Assembly (NCBI GenBank): GCA_028290245.1
Contig: JAQGKG010000218.1
Location: forward strand, 1-5,720
Direction of reading: 5' to 3'
DNA: 5,720 nt
DNA from: Devosia sp.
Lineage (GTDB): Bacteria > Pseudomonadota > Alphaproteobacteria > Rhizobiales > Devosiaceae
Every line of letters starts with the position of its first letter. Within the stretch, counting starts at the first letter, position 1. The translations under genes and the position numbers were made by a program. Of this stretch, positions 1 through 5,720 are shown one piece after another. The notes beneath the pieces are model-generated. The model made no database searches. It was not told the DNA's origin and was given only the letters and a program-made list of their open reading frames with translations.

Positions 1-18
1 CGGTCGGGCAGGGGGCAA

Positions 19-1104
19 CTAAAGCGCGCTATAAATCGCGTCGCGCACTTCGGCCACATAGGCGCCGTCGCAGCCCTCGATCCCGGTATTGCTCATCGAC
101 ACGACGGACAATCGGTTCACCGGATCGATGAACCAGTTATGCCCATAAATGCCGCCCCAGCGATTGGTGCCGCGCGGCGCCGGCGATCCAGCCAACGCCG
201 AATCATCCAGCCACGCGCCGAAATAACTGAACTGCCAGCCCGGCCCCTGCGCAAACGGCAGTTGCGAGGTCTGATTATCCATCGCCAGCGCGACCGTCTC
301 CGGCTTCAGTAGATCACCGGTCCGCAGCGCCTCCAGCAGCCGCATGAAATCCCCGCCAGTGCCAGCCATCCCACCGCCACCCGCCTGGAACGCCCTGGCA
401 TCCAAAATCCGGCCCGGGTCAAACGTGGTCATACCACCCGTATTATTAGGTACGCTATGTGGATCGCTCATCAGCACGGCGCCGTCGGGGCCATCTGCAT
501 AGGCCGCAGCCAGCCTGTCCAAATCCGTGACGCTGAACCGGCTATCCACCATCCCCAGCGCGTCAGTCACATAGCGCCGAATCGCATCCTCCGGCTTGCC
601 GTCCACCAGATCGCCTGCGATCACCGCCAGCACGTCGATGCCCGGTCCGTACGACCAGCCAGTGCCCGGCGAAAACAGCAGCGGCAGTGCCGCCTGCCGC
701 GCCATGATCTCATCGGCGCCGAAATGCCAAAGATTTACCCTGGCCGCGGCCTCCGCTGCGCTCAGCTTGGAGGCACTGCTCAGCCCCGAAGTATGGGTCA
801 GCAGATGATGAATTGTGATGTCCGGATGAAATCCCGGCAAAAACTTCGTCACCGGATCGCCGAGCGCAATCTTGCCCGCATTCACCAGCGCCAGCACCGT
901 CGCCGCGACAATCGGCTTGGTCAGCGACGAAAGCCGAAAAATCGCATCCAACGCCATAGGCCGCCCCGCCTCGCGATCAGCCAGCCCATGCGCCTTCTCA
1001 TACAGCACGCGGCCATCCCGCAGCACCATCAGCACCGAGCCGACAATGCGTTTCTCCGCAATCGCCGTGCTGACTACCGCGTCGAGCCTATGCTCCATGT
1101 CCAT
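19..1104 (-). CDS. Serine hydrolase of the beta-lactamase/family VIII carboxylesterase type
   Basis: This 361-residue protein belongs to the serine beta-lactamase/penicillin-binding-protein fold family (Beta-lactamase, class C-like). The nucleophile motif S-x-x-K is seen as S60-L-T-K63, after F56-R-L. A conserved HHLLTHTSGL stretch lies at 99-108. The second motif is W150-S-Y152, where the tyrosine is the presumed general base. Near the C terminus, in place of the K-T-G of true beta-lactamases, there is W316-G-G318 followed by YGHNWFIDP, which resembles the W-G-G of family VIII esterases such as EstB. Ester or amide hydrolysis is therefore more likely than beta-lactam resistance, but the substrate is unknown. 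The N terminus has no hydrophobic signal peptide, so the protein is probably cytoplasmic. The ATG start is supported by GAGGGGG seven bases upstream; the stop is TAG. A second in-frame ATG two codons later is less well spaced. It lies downstream of erpA on the same strand, but behind a terminator. The family call is firm and the substrate class is inferred. Confidence 0.9.
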   Translation of the reverse strand: MDMEHRLDAVVSTAIAEKRIVGSVLMVLRDGRVLYEKAHGLADREAGRPMALDAIFRLSSLTKPIVAATVLALVNAGKIALGDPVTKFLPGFHPDITIHHLLTHTSGLSSASKLSAAEAAARVNLWHFGADEIMARQAALPLLFSPGTGWSYGPGIDVLAVIAGDLVDGKPEDAIRRYVTDALGMVDSRFSVTDLDRLAAAYADGPDGAVLMSDPHSVPNNTGGMTTFDPGRILDARAFQAGGGGMAGTGGDFMRLLEALRTGDLLKPETVALAMDNQTSQLPFAQGPGWQFSYFGAWLDDSALAGSPAPRGTNRWGGIYGHNWFIDPVNRLSVVSMSNTGIEGCDGAYVAEVRDAIYSAL

Positions 1105-1111
1105 ATCGATT

Positions 1112-1118
1112 CCCCCTC
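1112..1118 (-). promoter_or_regulatory. Ribosome binding site of the serine hydrolase
   Basis: On the minus strand this reads GAGGGGG, seven bases before the ATG ending at 1104. It is one of the two strongest Shine-Dalgarno-like sites in the window and decides the first ATG over the second one six bases further in. No convincing -35/-10 pair was found between it and the erpA terminator. Confidence 0.7.
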
Positions 1119-1158
1119 GTTGCAGTCTTTATCTCGCGTCCAAACCGTCGCCACAAAC

Positions 1159-1182
1159 AAAAATCCCCGCTTTCGCGGGGAT
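1159..1182 (-). terminator. Intrinsic terminator of erpA
   Basis: Read on the minus strand, a perfect 8-bp stem (ATCCCCGC pairing with GCGGGGAT, at 1163-1182) closes a four-base GAAA loop. It is followed directly by TTTTT at 1163-1159, then G and TTT. The A of the last stem pair is shared with the T tract. It begins about 25 bases after the erpA stop codon, the usual place for a Rho-independent terminator. On the plus strand the hairpin is followed by ATCGTTCATT, which is not a proper U tract, so it works for erpA. It implies that the serine hydrolase downstream needs its own promoter or read-through. Confidence 0.85.
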
Positions 1183-1207
1183 CGTTCATTCAACATTGAC
1201 AGGTGGC

Positions 1208-1558
1208 CTAAACCGCAAAGCTGGTCCCGCAACCGCAGGATGCCACTGCATTGGGGTTCTTGATCTGGAACGATTGGCCGATGAGGTCGTCGGTAAAGTC
1301 GATCTCGGCGCCGCCCATGAATTCAAGGCTCATCGAATCGATCAGCACCGTGGCGTCGCCCTTACTCAAAACGATGTCGTCGCTGGCCGGCTTTTCCTGT
1401 ACGAGATTGTATTCATACTGGAATCCGGAGCAGCCACCTCCCGCCACCGAAATGCGCAACACCGTGCCTTCGGGCTCTTTGGCGAGAATGCGTGCCACCC
1501 GCTTGGCAGCGCGATCGGTCAGCACGACTTCGGGGGAGGCAAGCAGGGTTTCGGTCAT
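1208..1558 (-). CDS. erpA: A-type iron-sulfur cluster carrier/insertion protein ErpA
   Basis: This 116-residue protein is a member of the HesB/IscA/SufA/ErpA family, cytoplasmic scaffolds or carriers that receive a Fe-S cluster from the assembly machinery and deliver it to apo-proteins. The three conserved cysteines are present: C43 within GGGCSGFQY (40-48), and C108 and C110 within SCGCG (107-111). The ending NPNAVASCGCGTSFAV resembles the NPNA...CGCGSSF ending of E. coli ErpA, which favours ErpA over IscA. The length is typical. The frame is open upstream to a GTG at 1654, but the family-like N terminus starts at the ATG at 1558, which has GTGGA six bases upstream; the extra 32 residues would be unlike the family and would almost abut dgt. 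It is transcribed divergently from dgt and ends in TAG 25 bases before an intrinsic terminator. The exact paralogue (ErpA versus SufA/IscA) rests on sequence resemblance and synteny. Confidence 0.94.
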   Translation of the reverse strand: MTETLLASPEVVLTDRAAKRVARILAKEPEGTVLRISVAGGGCSGFQYEYNLVQEKPASDDIVLSKGDATVLIDSMSLEFMGGAEIDFTDDLIGQSFQIKNPNAVASCGCGTSFAV

Positions 1559-1594
1559 GATAGTTCCACGCCGTAATGTCATAACGGTCAGGCT

Positions 1595-1623
1595 AAAATA
1601 GTAACTCTTGGACCATTTGAAAA
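1595..1623 (-). promoter_or_regulatory. Candidate erpA promoter
   Basis: On the minus strand TTTTCA (1623-1618) is followed after 17 bases by TATTTT (1600-1595). Each hexamer matches four of six positions of the sigma-70-type consensus. Transcription would begin near 1588, giving a leader of roughly 30 bases before the erpA ATG. The spacing and placement are good but the hexamers are weak, and an AT-rich divergent region would offer such pairs by chance. No comparable pair was found for dgt on the plus strand, although a TAAAAT at 1594-1599 could be a lone -10 element. Confidence 0.3.
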
Positions 1624-1631
1624 GGCCCAAG
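1607..1631. promoter_or_regulatory. Imperfect inverted repeat between erpA and dgt, possible operator
   Basis: CTTGGACC at 1607-1614 and GGCCCAAG at 1624-1631 form an 8-bp inverted repeat around a nine-base AT-rich centre (ATTTGAAAA), with a single mismatch at 1612/1626. It overlaps the -35 and spacer of the candidate erpA promoter and lies 25-50 bases upstream of the dgt start, which suits a dimeric regulator acting on either gene. In minus-strand RNA the mismatch becomes a G-U wobble, so an erpA-side transcript starting further upstream could form a hairpin here instead. It does not match the Irr ICE box or the RirA TGA-N9-TCA motif. The regulator is unknown. Confidence 0.35.
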
Positions 1632-1656
1632 TCGTCAAAAGGCAAAGCGACCACCG

Positions 1657-2847
1657 ATGAGCGACACCGCTCCCTATGCCAGCCGGTCCGAACTTTCTCT
1701 CGGCCGCCTCCAAAGCACCGGCCCCAGCCCGACGCGCAGCGAGTTCCAGCGCGACCGCGATCGTATCATCCATTCCACAGCGTTTCGTCGCCTGCAGTAC
1801 AAGACTCAAGTTTTCCTGCAATTCGGCGGCCACTTCCGCAATCGGCTAACCCACACGCTCGAAGTCAGCCAGATGGCCCGTTCGATGGCCCGCGCCTTGC
1901 GGTTGGACGAAGACCTCGCCGAAGCCGTCGCCCTCAGCCACGATCTCGGCCACACGCCCTTCGGCCATGCCGGCGAACGTGCGCTTCATGCCGCCATGCA
2001 GCCCTACGGCGGCTTCGATCACAACATCCAGGCCATGCGCGTCGTCACCCGCCTGGAAAACCGCTACGCCGAGCACGACGGGCTTAATCTCACTTGGGAA
2101 ACCCTCGAAGGCATCCTCAAGCACAACGGCCCGCTGACCAATGCCGACGGCACACCCTACGGCAAGTACGCCCACGAAGGCCTGCCCGCCGGCCTCGACG
2201 ATATCCCCGCCGCCGCCGATCTGCGCCTCTCCAGCTTCGCCTCGCTCGAAGCCCAGACGGCCGCCATCGCCGACGACGTCGCCTACAATGCCCACGACAT
2301 CGACGACGCCCTCCGCGCCGGCCTGATCGTGCTCGATGACATGGTTGACGTGCCGCTAGCCGGCCCCATCGTGCGCGAAGTGCTCGCCCGCTATCCGGGC
2401 ATTGCACCCAAGCGCCAGGCCCACGAAGTCCAACGTCGCCTCATCACCTCCAGCATCGAAGACGTCATCGCCACCACCTCGGCCAACATTGCAGCGGCCG
2501 GTATCAACTCCGCCGAAGACGTCCGCAACGCTGGCCGCACGCTGGTGACCTTTTCCCCCGCCTCAGCCGAAGCCGAGAAGGGCCTCAAGGCCTTCCTGTT
2601 CGAACGGGTGTATCGCCACGAGACCGTCATGGTCCCGGTCCGCCACAGCGAAACCGTCGTCACCGGCCTGTTCACCCGCTACATGGCCTCCCGCGATCTG
2701 CCGGGCCGCTGGCACGGCTACGCTGTCGACGCCCCCGACGACCATGCACTCGCCCGCATCGTCGCCGATTTCATCGCCGGCATGACCGATCCCTACGCCC
2801 TCGACGAATATGCCCGGCTGTTTGACGCTCGCCCGGATTTCCGTTAA
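1657..2847 (+). CDS. dgt: Deoxyguanosinetriphosphate triphosphohydrolase-like protein (dNTPase)
   Basis: This 396-residue protein is an HD-superfamily dNTP triphosphohydrolase, which splits dNTPs into deoxynucleoside and tripolyphosphate and so influences the cytoplasmic dNTP pool. The conserved N-terminal block SPTRSEFQRDRDRIIHSTAF lies at 24-43, with RRL next. Expected metal ligands are visible: H66 in RLTHT, H95-D96 in SHDLGHTPFGH (94-104), and D206/D207 in IADDVAY (204-210). FDHN (120-123), LNLTWETLEG (143-152), and the C-terminal DPYALDEYARLFD (378-390) are also typical of the alphaproteobacterial type. Length is normal for this subgroup and shorter than E. coli Dgt. The ATG start is the only one near the conserved N terminus; its Shine-Dalgarno site is poor (AAAAGG 14 bases upstream, or AGCGA nearer). 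The stretch before H66 (VFLQFGGHFRNR) looks one residue shorter than the usual VF--HEGDH-R-R form. Substrate range cannot be read from the sequence. Confidence 0.95.
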   Translation: MSDTAPYASRSELSLGRLQSTGPSPTRSEFQRDRDRIIHSTAFRRLQYKTQVFLQFGGHFRNRLTHTLEVSQMARSMARALRLDEDLAEAVALSHDLGHTPFGHAGERALHAAMQPYGGFDHNIQAMRVVTRLENRYAEHDGLNLTWETLEGILKHNGPLTNADGTPYGKYAHEGLPAGLDDIPAAADLRLSSFASLEAQTAAIADDVAYNAHDIDDALRAGLIVLDDMVDVPLAGPIVREVLARYPGIAPKRQAHEVQRRLITSSIEDVIATTSANIAAAGINSAEDVRNAGRTLVTFSPASAEAEKGLKAFLFERVYRHETVMVPVRHSETVVTGLFTRYMASRDLPGRWHGYAVDAPDDHALARIVADFIAGMTDPYALDEYARLFDARPDFR

Positions 2848-2877
2848 CCCCGGCGCACTTCAATAGTCAGGTCTACC

Positions 2878-4623
2878 ATGGACGTTTTTGCCCTATTCTC
2901 CGCGCGCATTGCCAATGCGATGCAGGTTCTGTTCCCCGAAGCTGGCGCCGACCTCATCGCCCGCATCGTGGTCGAGCCGCCGCGAGATGCCTCCCATGGT
3001 GACCTCTCCACCAATGCGGCGATGATCGTCGCCAAGCCGCTCGGCAAAAATCCGCGCGAAGTGGCCGCCGCCCTCGTCGAGCATTTCAAGCATGATGCTG
3101 ACGTGATCTCGGTCGAAGTCGCCGGTCCCGGTTTCATCAACTTCCGTATCGCGACGCCGATCTGGCATCAGGTGTTGAAGTCGATTGCCGAGCAGGGCGC
3201 CGATTTCGGCCGCTCTACGCTGGGTGGCGGCGAAGCCGTCAACATCGAGTATGTCTCGGCCAACCCAACCGGCCCCATGCATGTCGGCCACACCCGCGGC
3301 GCCGTGTTCGGCGATACACTGGCGGCGCTGATGGCGTTTTCCGGCTACGAGGTCAGCCGCGAATATTACATCAATGACGCCGGCAGCCAGATCGACACGC
3401 TGGCCAATTCCAGCTTCCTGCGCTACCGCGAAGCGCTGGGCGAGAGCATCGAAATTCCGTCCGGCTTCTATCCCGGCGATTACCTGATCCCTGTTGGCGA
3501 GGCCCTCAAGGCCGAGTTCGGCGACAGCCTGCTGGCGATGCCAGAGGCCGAGCGCACCCCGCTGATCAAGGATCGTGTCCTCGCGGCCATGCTGGAGCTG
3601 ATCAAGGCCGATCTTGCCCGGCTCAATATCCATCACGACGTGTTCTTTTCCGAGCGCACGCTGCACGGGCCGGGGGGCGATATCGAGCTCACGCTCGCCT
3701 GGCTGCGTGAGATGGGCATGATCTATGAGGGCCGTCTCGAGCCGCCTAAGGGTAAGGCGCCCGAGGAATGGGAAGACCGCGAGCAGACGCTGTTCCGTGC
3801 CACCGACTATGGTGACGATATCGATCGCCCGCTGATCAAGTCCGATGGCTCCTACACCTATTTCGCGGCCGATATCGCCTATCACCGCAACAAGTTCCTG
3901 CGCGGCTTCAAGCACATGATCAACGTGCTCGGCGCCGATCATTCGGGCTACGTCAAGCGCCTGCAGGCGGCTACAAAGGCTGTCTCGCTCAACGCTGCCG
4001 ATATGGACGTTCGCATCTGCCAGCTCGTGCGCCTGCTCAAGAATGGCGAGCCGTTCAAGATGTCGAAGCGCTCGGGCGATCTGGTCACTCTGGCCGACGT
4101 TGTCGAGGAAGTTGGCGCCGACGCCACGCGCTTCATGCTGATGTATCGGCGCAATGACGCGGCGATGGATTTCGATTTTGCCCTGGTCAAGGAACAGACC
4201 AAGGATAACCCGGTCTTCTACGTCCAATACGCCCATGCACGGACGCATTCGATCTTCAAAACCGCCGCGCGCGACTTTCCGGCACTCGATTTTTCCCCGG
4301 CAGCGCTCGCTGCGGCAGATATCGAACGTATTGCCACGCCAGCAGAACTGGACCTCGTTCGGGTGCTCGCAGCATGGCCGCGCACCGTTACAGCGGCGGC
4401 GATTGCCCATGAGCCACACCGCGTTGCCTTCTATGTTCACGAGCTCGCGGCGGCCTTCCACGCCTTCTGGGCCAAGGGCAAGGATGACCCTAGTTTACGA
4501 TTTGTTAACTCTGACGACCCAAAGCTCACTTTGGCCCGACTCGCGCTGGTCGATGCCGTGCGTCAGGTTATCGCCAACGCACTAGCAATTCTGGGCGTTA
4601 CAGCTCCGGAGGAGCTTTCATAA
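2878..4623 (+). CDS. argS: Arginyl-tRNA synthetase (ArgRS)
   Basis: This class I aminoacyl-tRNA synthetase charges tRNA-Arg with arginine using ATP, in the cytoplasm, and is essential. Its 581 residues are a normal bacterial length. In order, an N-terminal additional domain covers about 1-90 (SHGDLSTNAAM at 39-49, VAGPGFINFR at 81-90). The catalytic Rossmann domain carries SANPTGPMHVGH at 127-138, where HVGH is the HIGH motif. REYYINDAGSQ is at 161-171 and KMSKR, the KMSKS-loop equivalent, is at 394-398. NPVFYVQYAHAR (444-455) leads into the all-helical DALR anticodon-binding domain to the C terminus. The ATG start follows AGG by six bases. It starts 30 bp after the dgt stop on the same strand with no terminator between them, so the two are probably co-transcribed, an arrangement common in this order. 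Nothing in it appears broken or missing. Confidence 0.98.
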   Translation: MDVFALFSARIANAMQVLFPEAGADLIARIVVEPPRDASHGDLSTNAAMIVAKPLGKNPREVAAALVEHFKHDADVISVEVAGPGFINFRIATPIWHQVLKSIAEQGADFGRSTLGGGEAVNIEYVSANPTGPMHVGHTRGAVFGDTLAALMAFSGYEVSREYYINDAGSQIDTLANSSFLRYREALGESIEIPSGFYPGDYLIPVGEALKAEFGDSLLAMPEAERTPLIKDRVLAAMLELIKADLARLNIHHDVFFSERTLHGPGGDIELTLAWLREMGMIYEGRLEPPKGKAPEEWEDREQTLFRATDYGDDIDRPLIKSDGSYTYFAADIAYHRNKFLRGFKHMINVLGADHSGYVKRLQAATKAVSLNAADMDVRICQLVRLLKNGEPFKMSKRSGDLVTLADVVEEVGADATRFMLMYRRNDAAMDFDFALVKEQTKDNPVFYVQYAHARTHSIFKTAARDFPALDFSPAALAAADIERIATPAELDLVRVLAAWPRTVTAAAIAHEPHRVAFYVHELAAAFHAFWAKGKDDPSLRFVNSDDPKLTLARLALVDAVRQVIANALAILGVTAPEELS

Positions 4624-4687
4624 TTCCGGCGCAATACTATGGTGATTTCCGGCAAAATGCCCCTGAGAGGGTGCACTAGTCGTAACC

Positions 4688-4694
4688 GAGAGGG
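4688..4694 (+). promoter_or_regulatory. Ribosome binding site of the 3' partial gene
   Basis: GAGAGGG lies nine bases upstream of the ATG at 4704 and supports that start. An identical GAGAGGG at 4665-4671, 23 bases upstream, has no start codon at a usable distance. Confidence 0.6.
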
Positions 4695-4703
4695 CGCTGC
4701 CAG

Positions 4704-5720
4704 ATGGCGGCGAAACCGCAACCGATGGCCGGACAGTCCGACTCTTCAGACGACCTGATTGCTGAATTGGCCAAGCTCATGGCGCAGGATGCGCAGAGCG
4801 ATAAGCCAGCGGAGCCTAGCCGTCCTTCGTCACCAGTCAGAATTCCCGGTAGCGATACCGACGCGATTTCTTTGCCGCGCTTCGATTTCCAAGCCTCGTC
4901 GGCGCCCGATCAGTCGGGTGCCCTCGATGCTCCAGAAGCGATGGCGGAAGCCGCACAGTATAGCGTTGCGCCCCAGCCCGTTGAGCCGTTCCATTTCGAT
5001 TTCGGCCTCGTCGCGCCGAAGACCAATCTAGCGCCCGCGTCCGAGCAGTCGATCCCAGCCCAGGTCGCGGCGCCGTCATCGCCGGTCCAGGTGGTGCCCG
5101 ACGCCGGTTTCACGCCTGCGGATCATGACACCATCGCCGACCTGATTGCAGCCGAGTTGTCGAACGACCCTGAGCCGGAAATGGAAGCGCCAGCCGCGCC
5201 AGTGCCGGCTCCGGCGCCTGTTGTTGCCGAACCTCGCCCAGCGCCGGCGCCTTCCTCCCGATGGTCGCCGAGCGCCGTTGCTGCAAACCTGACCGCACCC
5301 AATACGCAGGAACGCATCGTCATGCGTCCCGTCAACCTGCAGCCGGCGCCGCGTCCCGAGCAGGACCGTTTCAAGGTTGCCCCAGTATTTGGACTCGGGT
5401 CCGGTGCTCCCGCCGCCGCCTCTTCCTCAATTGCTCCCGTCGTCAATGAGCCTATCGTGGAGCCTGTGGCATCCGCGACGCCCCCGGTTGCCGATGCGCC
5501 CGCTCGTACAGAGCCGTCCTTCGATTGGCGCCAGCCAGCAGCGGCACAGACGCCCGAACCCGCTCCTTCGGACCTAGACGATGGCATTGGCCGCGATCCA
5601 ATTGACGAGATCGAAAGCCTGATTGGCAGCGCCATGCGCGTCGAACTCGACCGCGCCCATAACCCGGCTTACAAGTCGGAACGCATCCCAAGCCCGGCTC
5701 TGCGCAGCTTGGCCACGCCG
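4704..5720 (+). CDS. Putative SPOR-domain protein, N-terminal part (cut by window end)
   Basis: The frame opens at ATG 4704 and stays open for 339 codons to the last base, so stop and C terminus lie outside the window. The visible part is low-complexity, rich in Pro, Ala, Ser and acidic residues, with no transmembrane segment or enzyme motif, and is probably disordered. The richest Pro/Ala run is at 161-183. Embedded in it are three short acidic helix-like segments, DDLIAELAKLM (16-26), DTIADLIAAEL (142-152) and DPIDEIESLIG (298-308), and three aromatic F-D-F/W motifs (60-62, 98-100, 273-275). In Hyphomicrobiales the gene after argS commonly encodes a protein with such an N-terminal tail, then one membrane helix and a C-terminal SPOR domain that binds denuded septal peptidoglycan. 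The SPOR assignment here is inferred from synteny and composition only, since that part is not seen. GAGAGGG nine bases upstream supports the start. The 80-bp gap from argS has no strong terminator, so it may be transcribed with dgt-argS. Confidence 0.8.
   Translation, partial: MAAKPQPMAGQSDSSDDLIAELAKLMAQDAQSDKPAEPSRPSSPVRIPGSDTDAISLPRFDFQASSAPDQSGALDAPEAMAEAAQYSVAPQPVEPFHFDFGLVAPKTNLAPASEQSIPAQVAAPSSPVQVVPDAGFTPADHDTIADLIAAELSNDPEPEMEAPAAPVPAPAPVVAEPRPAPAPSSRWSPSAVAANLTAPNTQERIVMRPVNLQPAPRPEQDRFKVAPVFGLGSGAPAAASSSIAPVVNEPIVEPVASATPPVADAPARTEPSFDWRQPAAAQTPEPAPSDLDDGIGRDPIDEIESLIGSAMRVELDRAHNPAYKSERIPSPALRSLATP

Noticed and set aside
1196..1201. Perfect TTGACA -35 hexamer on the plus strand
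   Set aside because: The sequence 17 bases downstream is not a -10 element, and the only thing it would drive is antisense to erpA.
457..1263. 268-codon plus-strand frame opposite the serine hydrolase and the end of erpA
   Set aside because: It is antisense to two well-supported genes, crosses the erpA terminator, and is rich in Arg, His and Gln, as expected for a shadow frame.
1553..1637. Repeated GTCA (TGAC on the minus strand) at 1553, 1578, 1587 and 1634
   Set aside because: Four-base words with irregular spacing (25, 9, 47) are easily due to chance and match no regulator box I know.
1559..1654. N-terminal extension of erpA to a GTG at 1654
   Set aside because: The 32 extra residues do not look like the family, would remove nearly all of the erpA-dgt intergenic region, and the ATG at 1558 gives the usual length and a usable ribosome site.
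1846..2407. Several open frames overlapping dgt on both strands, some Arg/Pro-rich
   Set aside because: All lie inside the intact dgt frame and have low-complexity translations typical of shifted reading of GC-rich codons.
2893..4461. Long open frame of 522 codons on the minus strand opposite argS
   Set aside because: argS on the plus strand is complete with all family motifs. The antisense frame shows no recognisable motif and is explained by codon bias in GC-rich DNA.
4639..4758. Short frame from ATG 4639 in the argS-3' gene gap
   Set aside because: About 40 codons, no ribosome site at a proper distance, overlaps the start of the better-supported frame at 4704, and no recognisable product.
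5123..5635. 170-codon minus-strand frame rich in Gly, Ala and Ser opposite the 3' gene
   Set aside because: It mirrors the Pro/Ala-rich coding of the plus-strand gene (Pro and Ala codons read in reverse give Gly, Ala and Arg) and has no motif of its own.

Overview
This window looks like chromosomal DNA of an alphaproteobacterium, most likely of the order Hyphomicrobiales (Rhizobiales). The support is high-GC coding sequence and a familiar gene order: an ErpA-type iron-sulfur carrier divergent from dgt, followed by argS and then a long proline/alanine-rich protein of the kind that usually carries a SPOR domain in this order. A Devosia-like relative is possible, but the genus cannot be fixed from the sequence alone.

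Layout. On the minus strand, 19-1104 encodes a 361-residue serine hydrolase of the beta-lactamase fold, with S-x-x-K, W-x-Y and W-G-G motifs like family VIII carboxylesterases. Upstream of it on the same strand, 1208-1558 encodes a 116-residue A-type Fe-S carrier (erpA). A clear intrinsic terminator at 1159-1182 separates the two, so they are probably separate transcripts. A 98-bp divergent intergenic region (1559-1656) lies between erpA and the plus-strand genes. It holds a weak erpA promoter candidate overlapped by an imperfect inverted repeat. On the plus strand, dgt (1657-2847) and argS (2878-4623) are 30 bp apart and probably co-transcribed. After an 80-bp gap, a reading frame opens at 4704 and runs off the window edge. 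It encodes the N-terminal, probably disordered part of a putative SPOR-type protein.

Function. Most of the window is housekeeping: Fe-S cluster delivery, dNTP hydrolysis, arginyl-tRNA synthesis and, by inference from synteny, a cell-envelope/division protein. The accessory element is the serine hydrolase, which sits where relatives often carry an exonuclease III gene. No mobile element, CRISPR array, rRNA or tRNA was seen, and no stretch over 300 bases lacks a gene. I found no convincing new multi-gene system. The best leads are the repeated short motifs in the truncated 3' gene, the inverted repeat between erpA and dgt, and the identity of the serine hydrolase.
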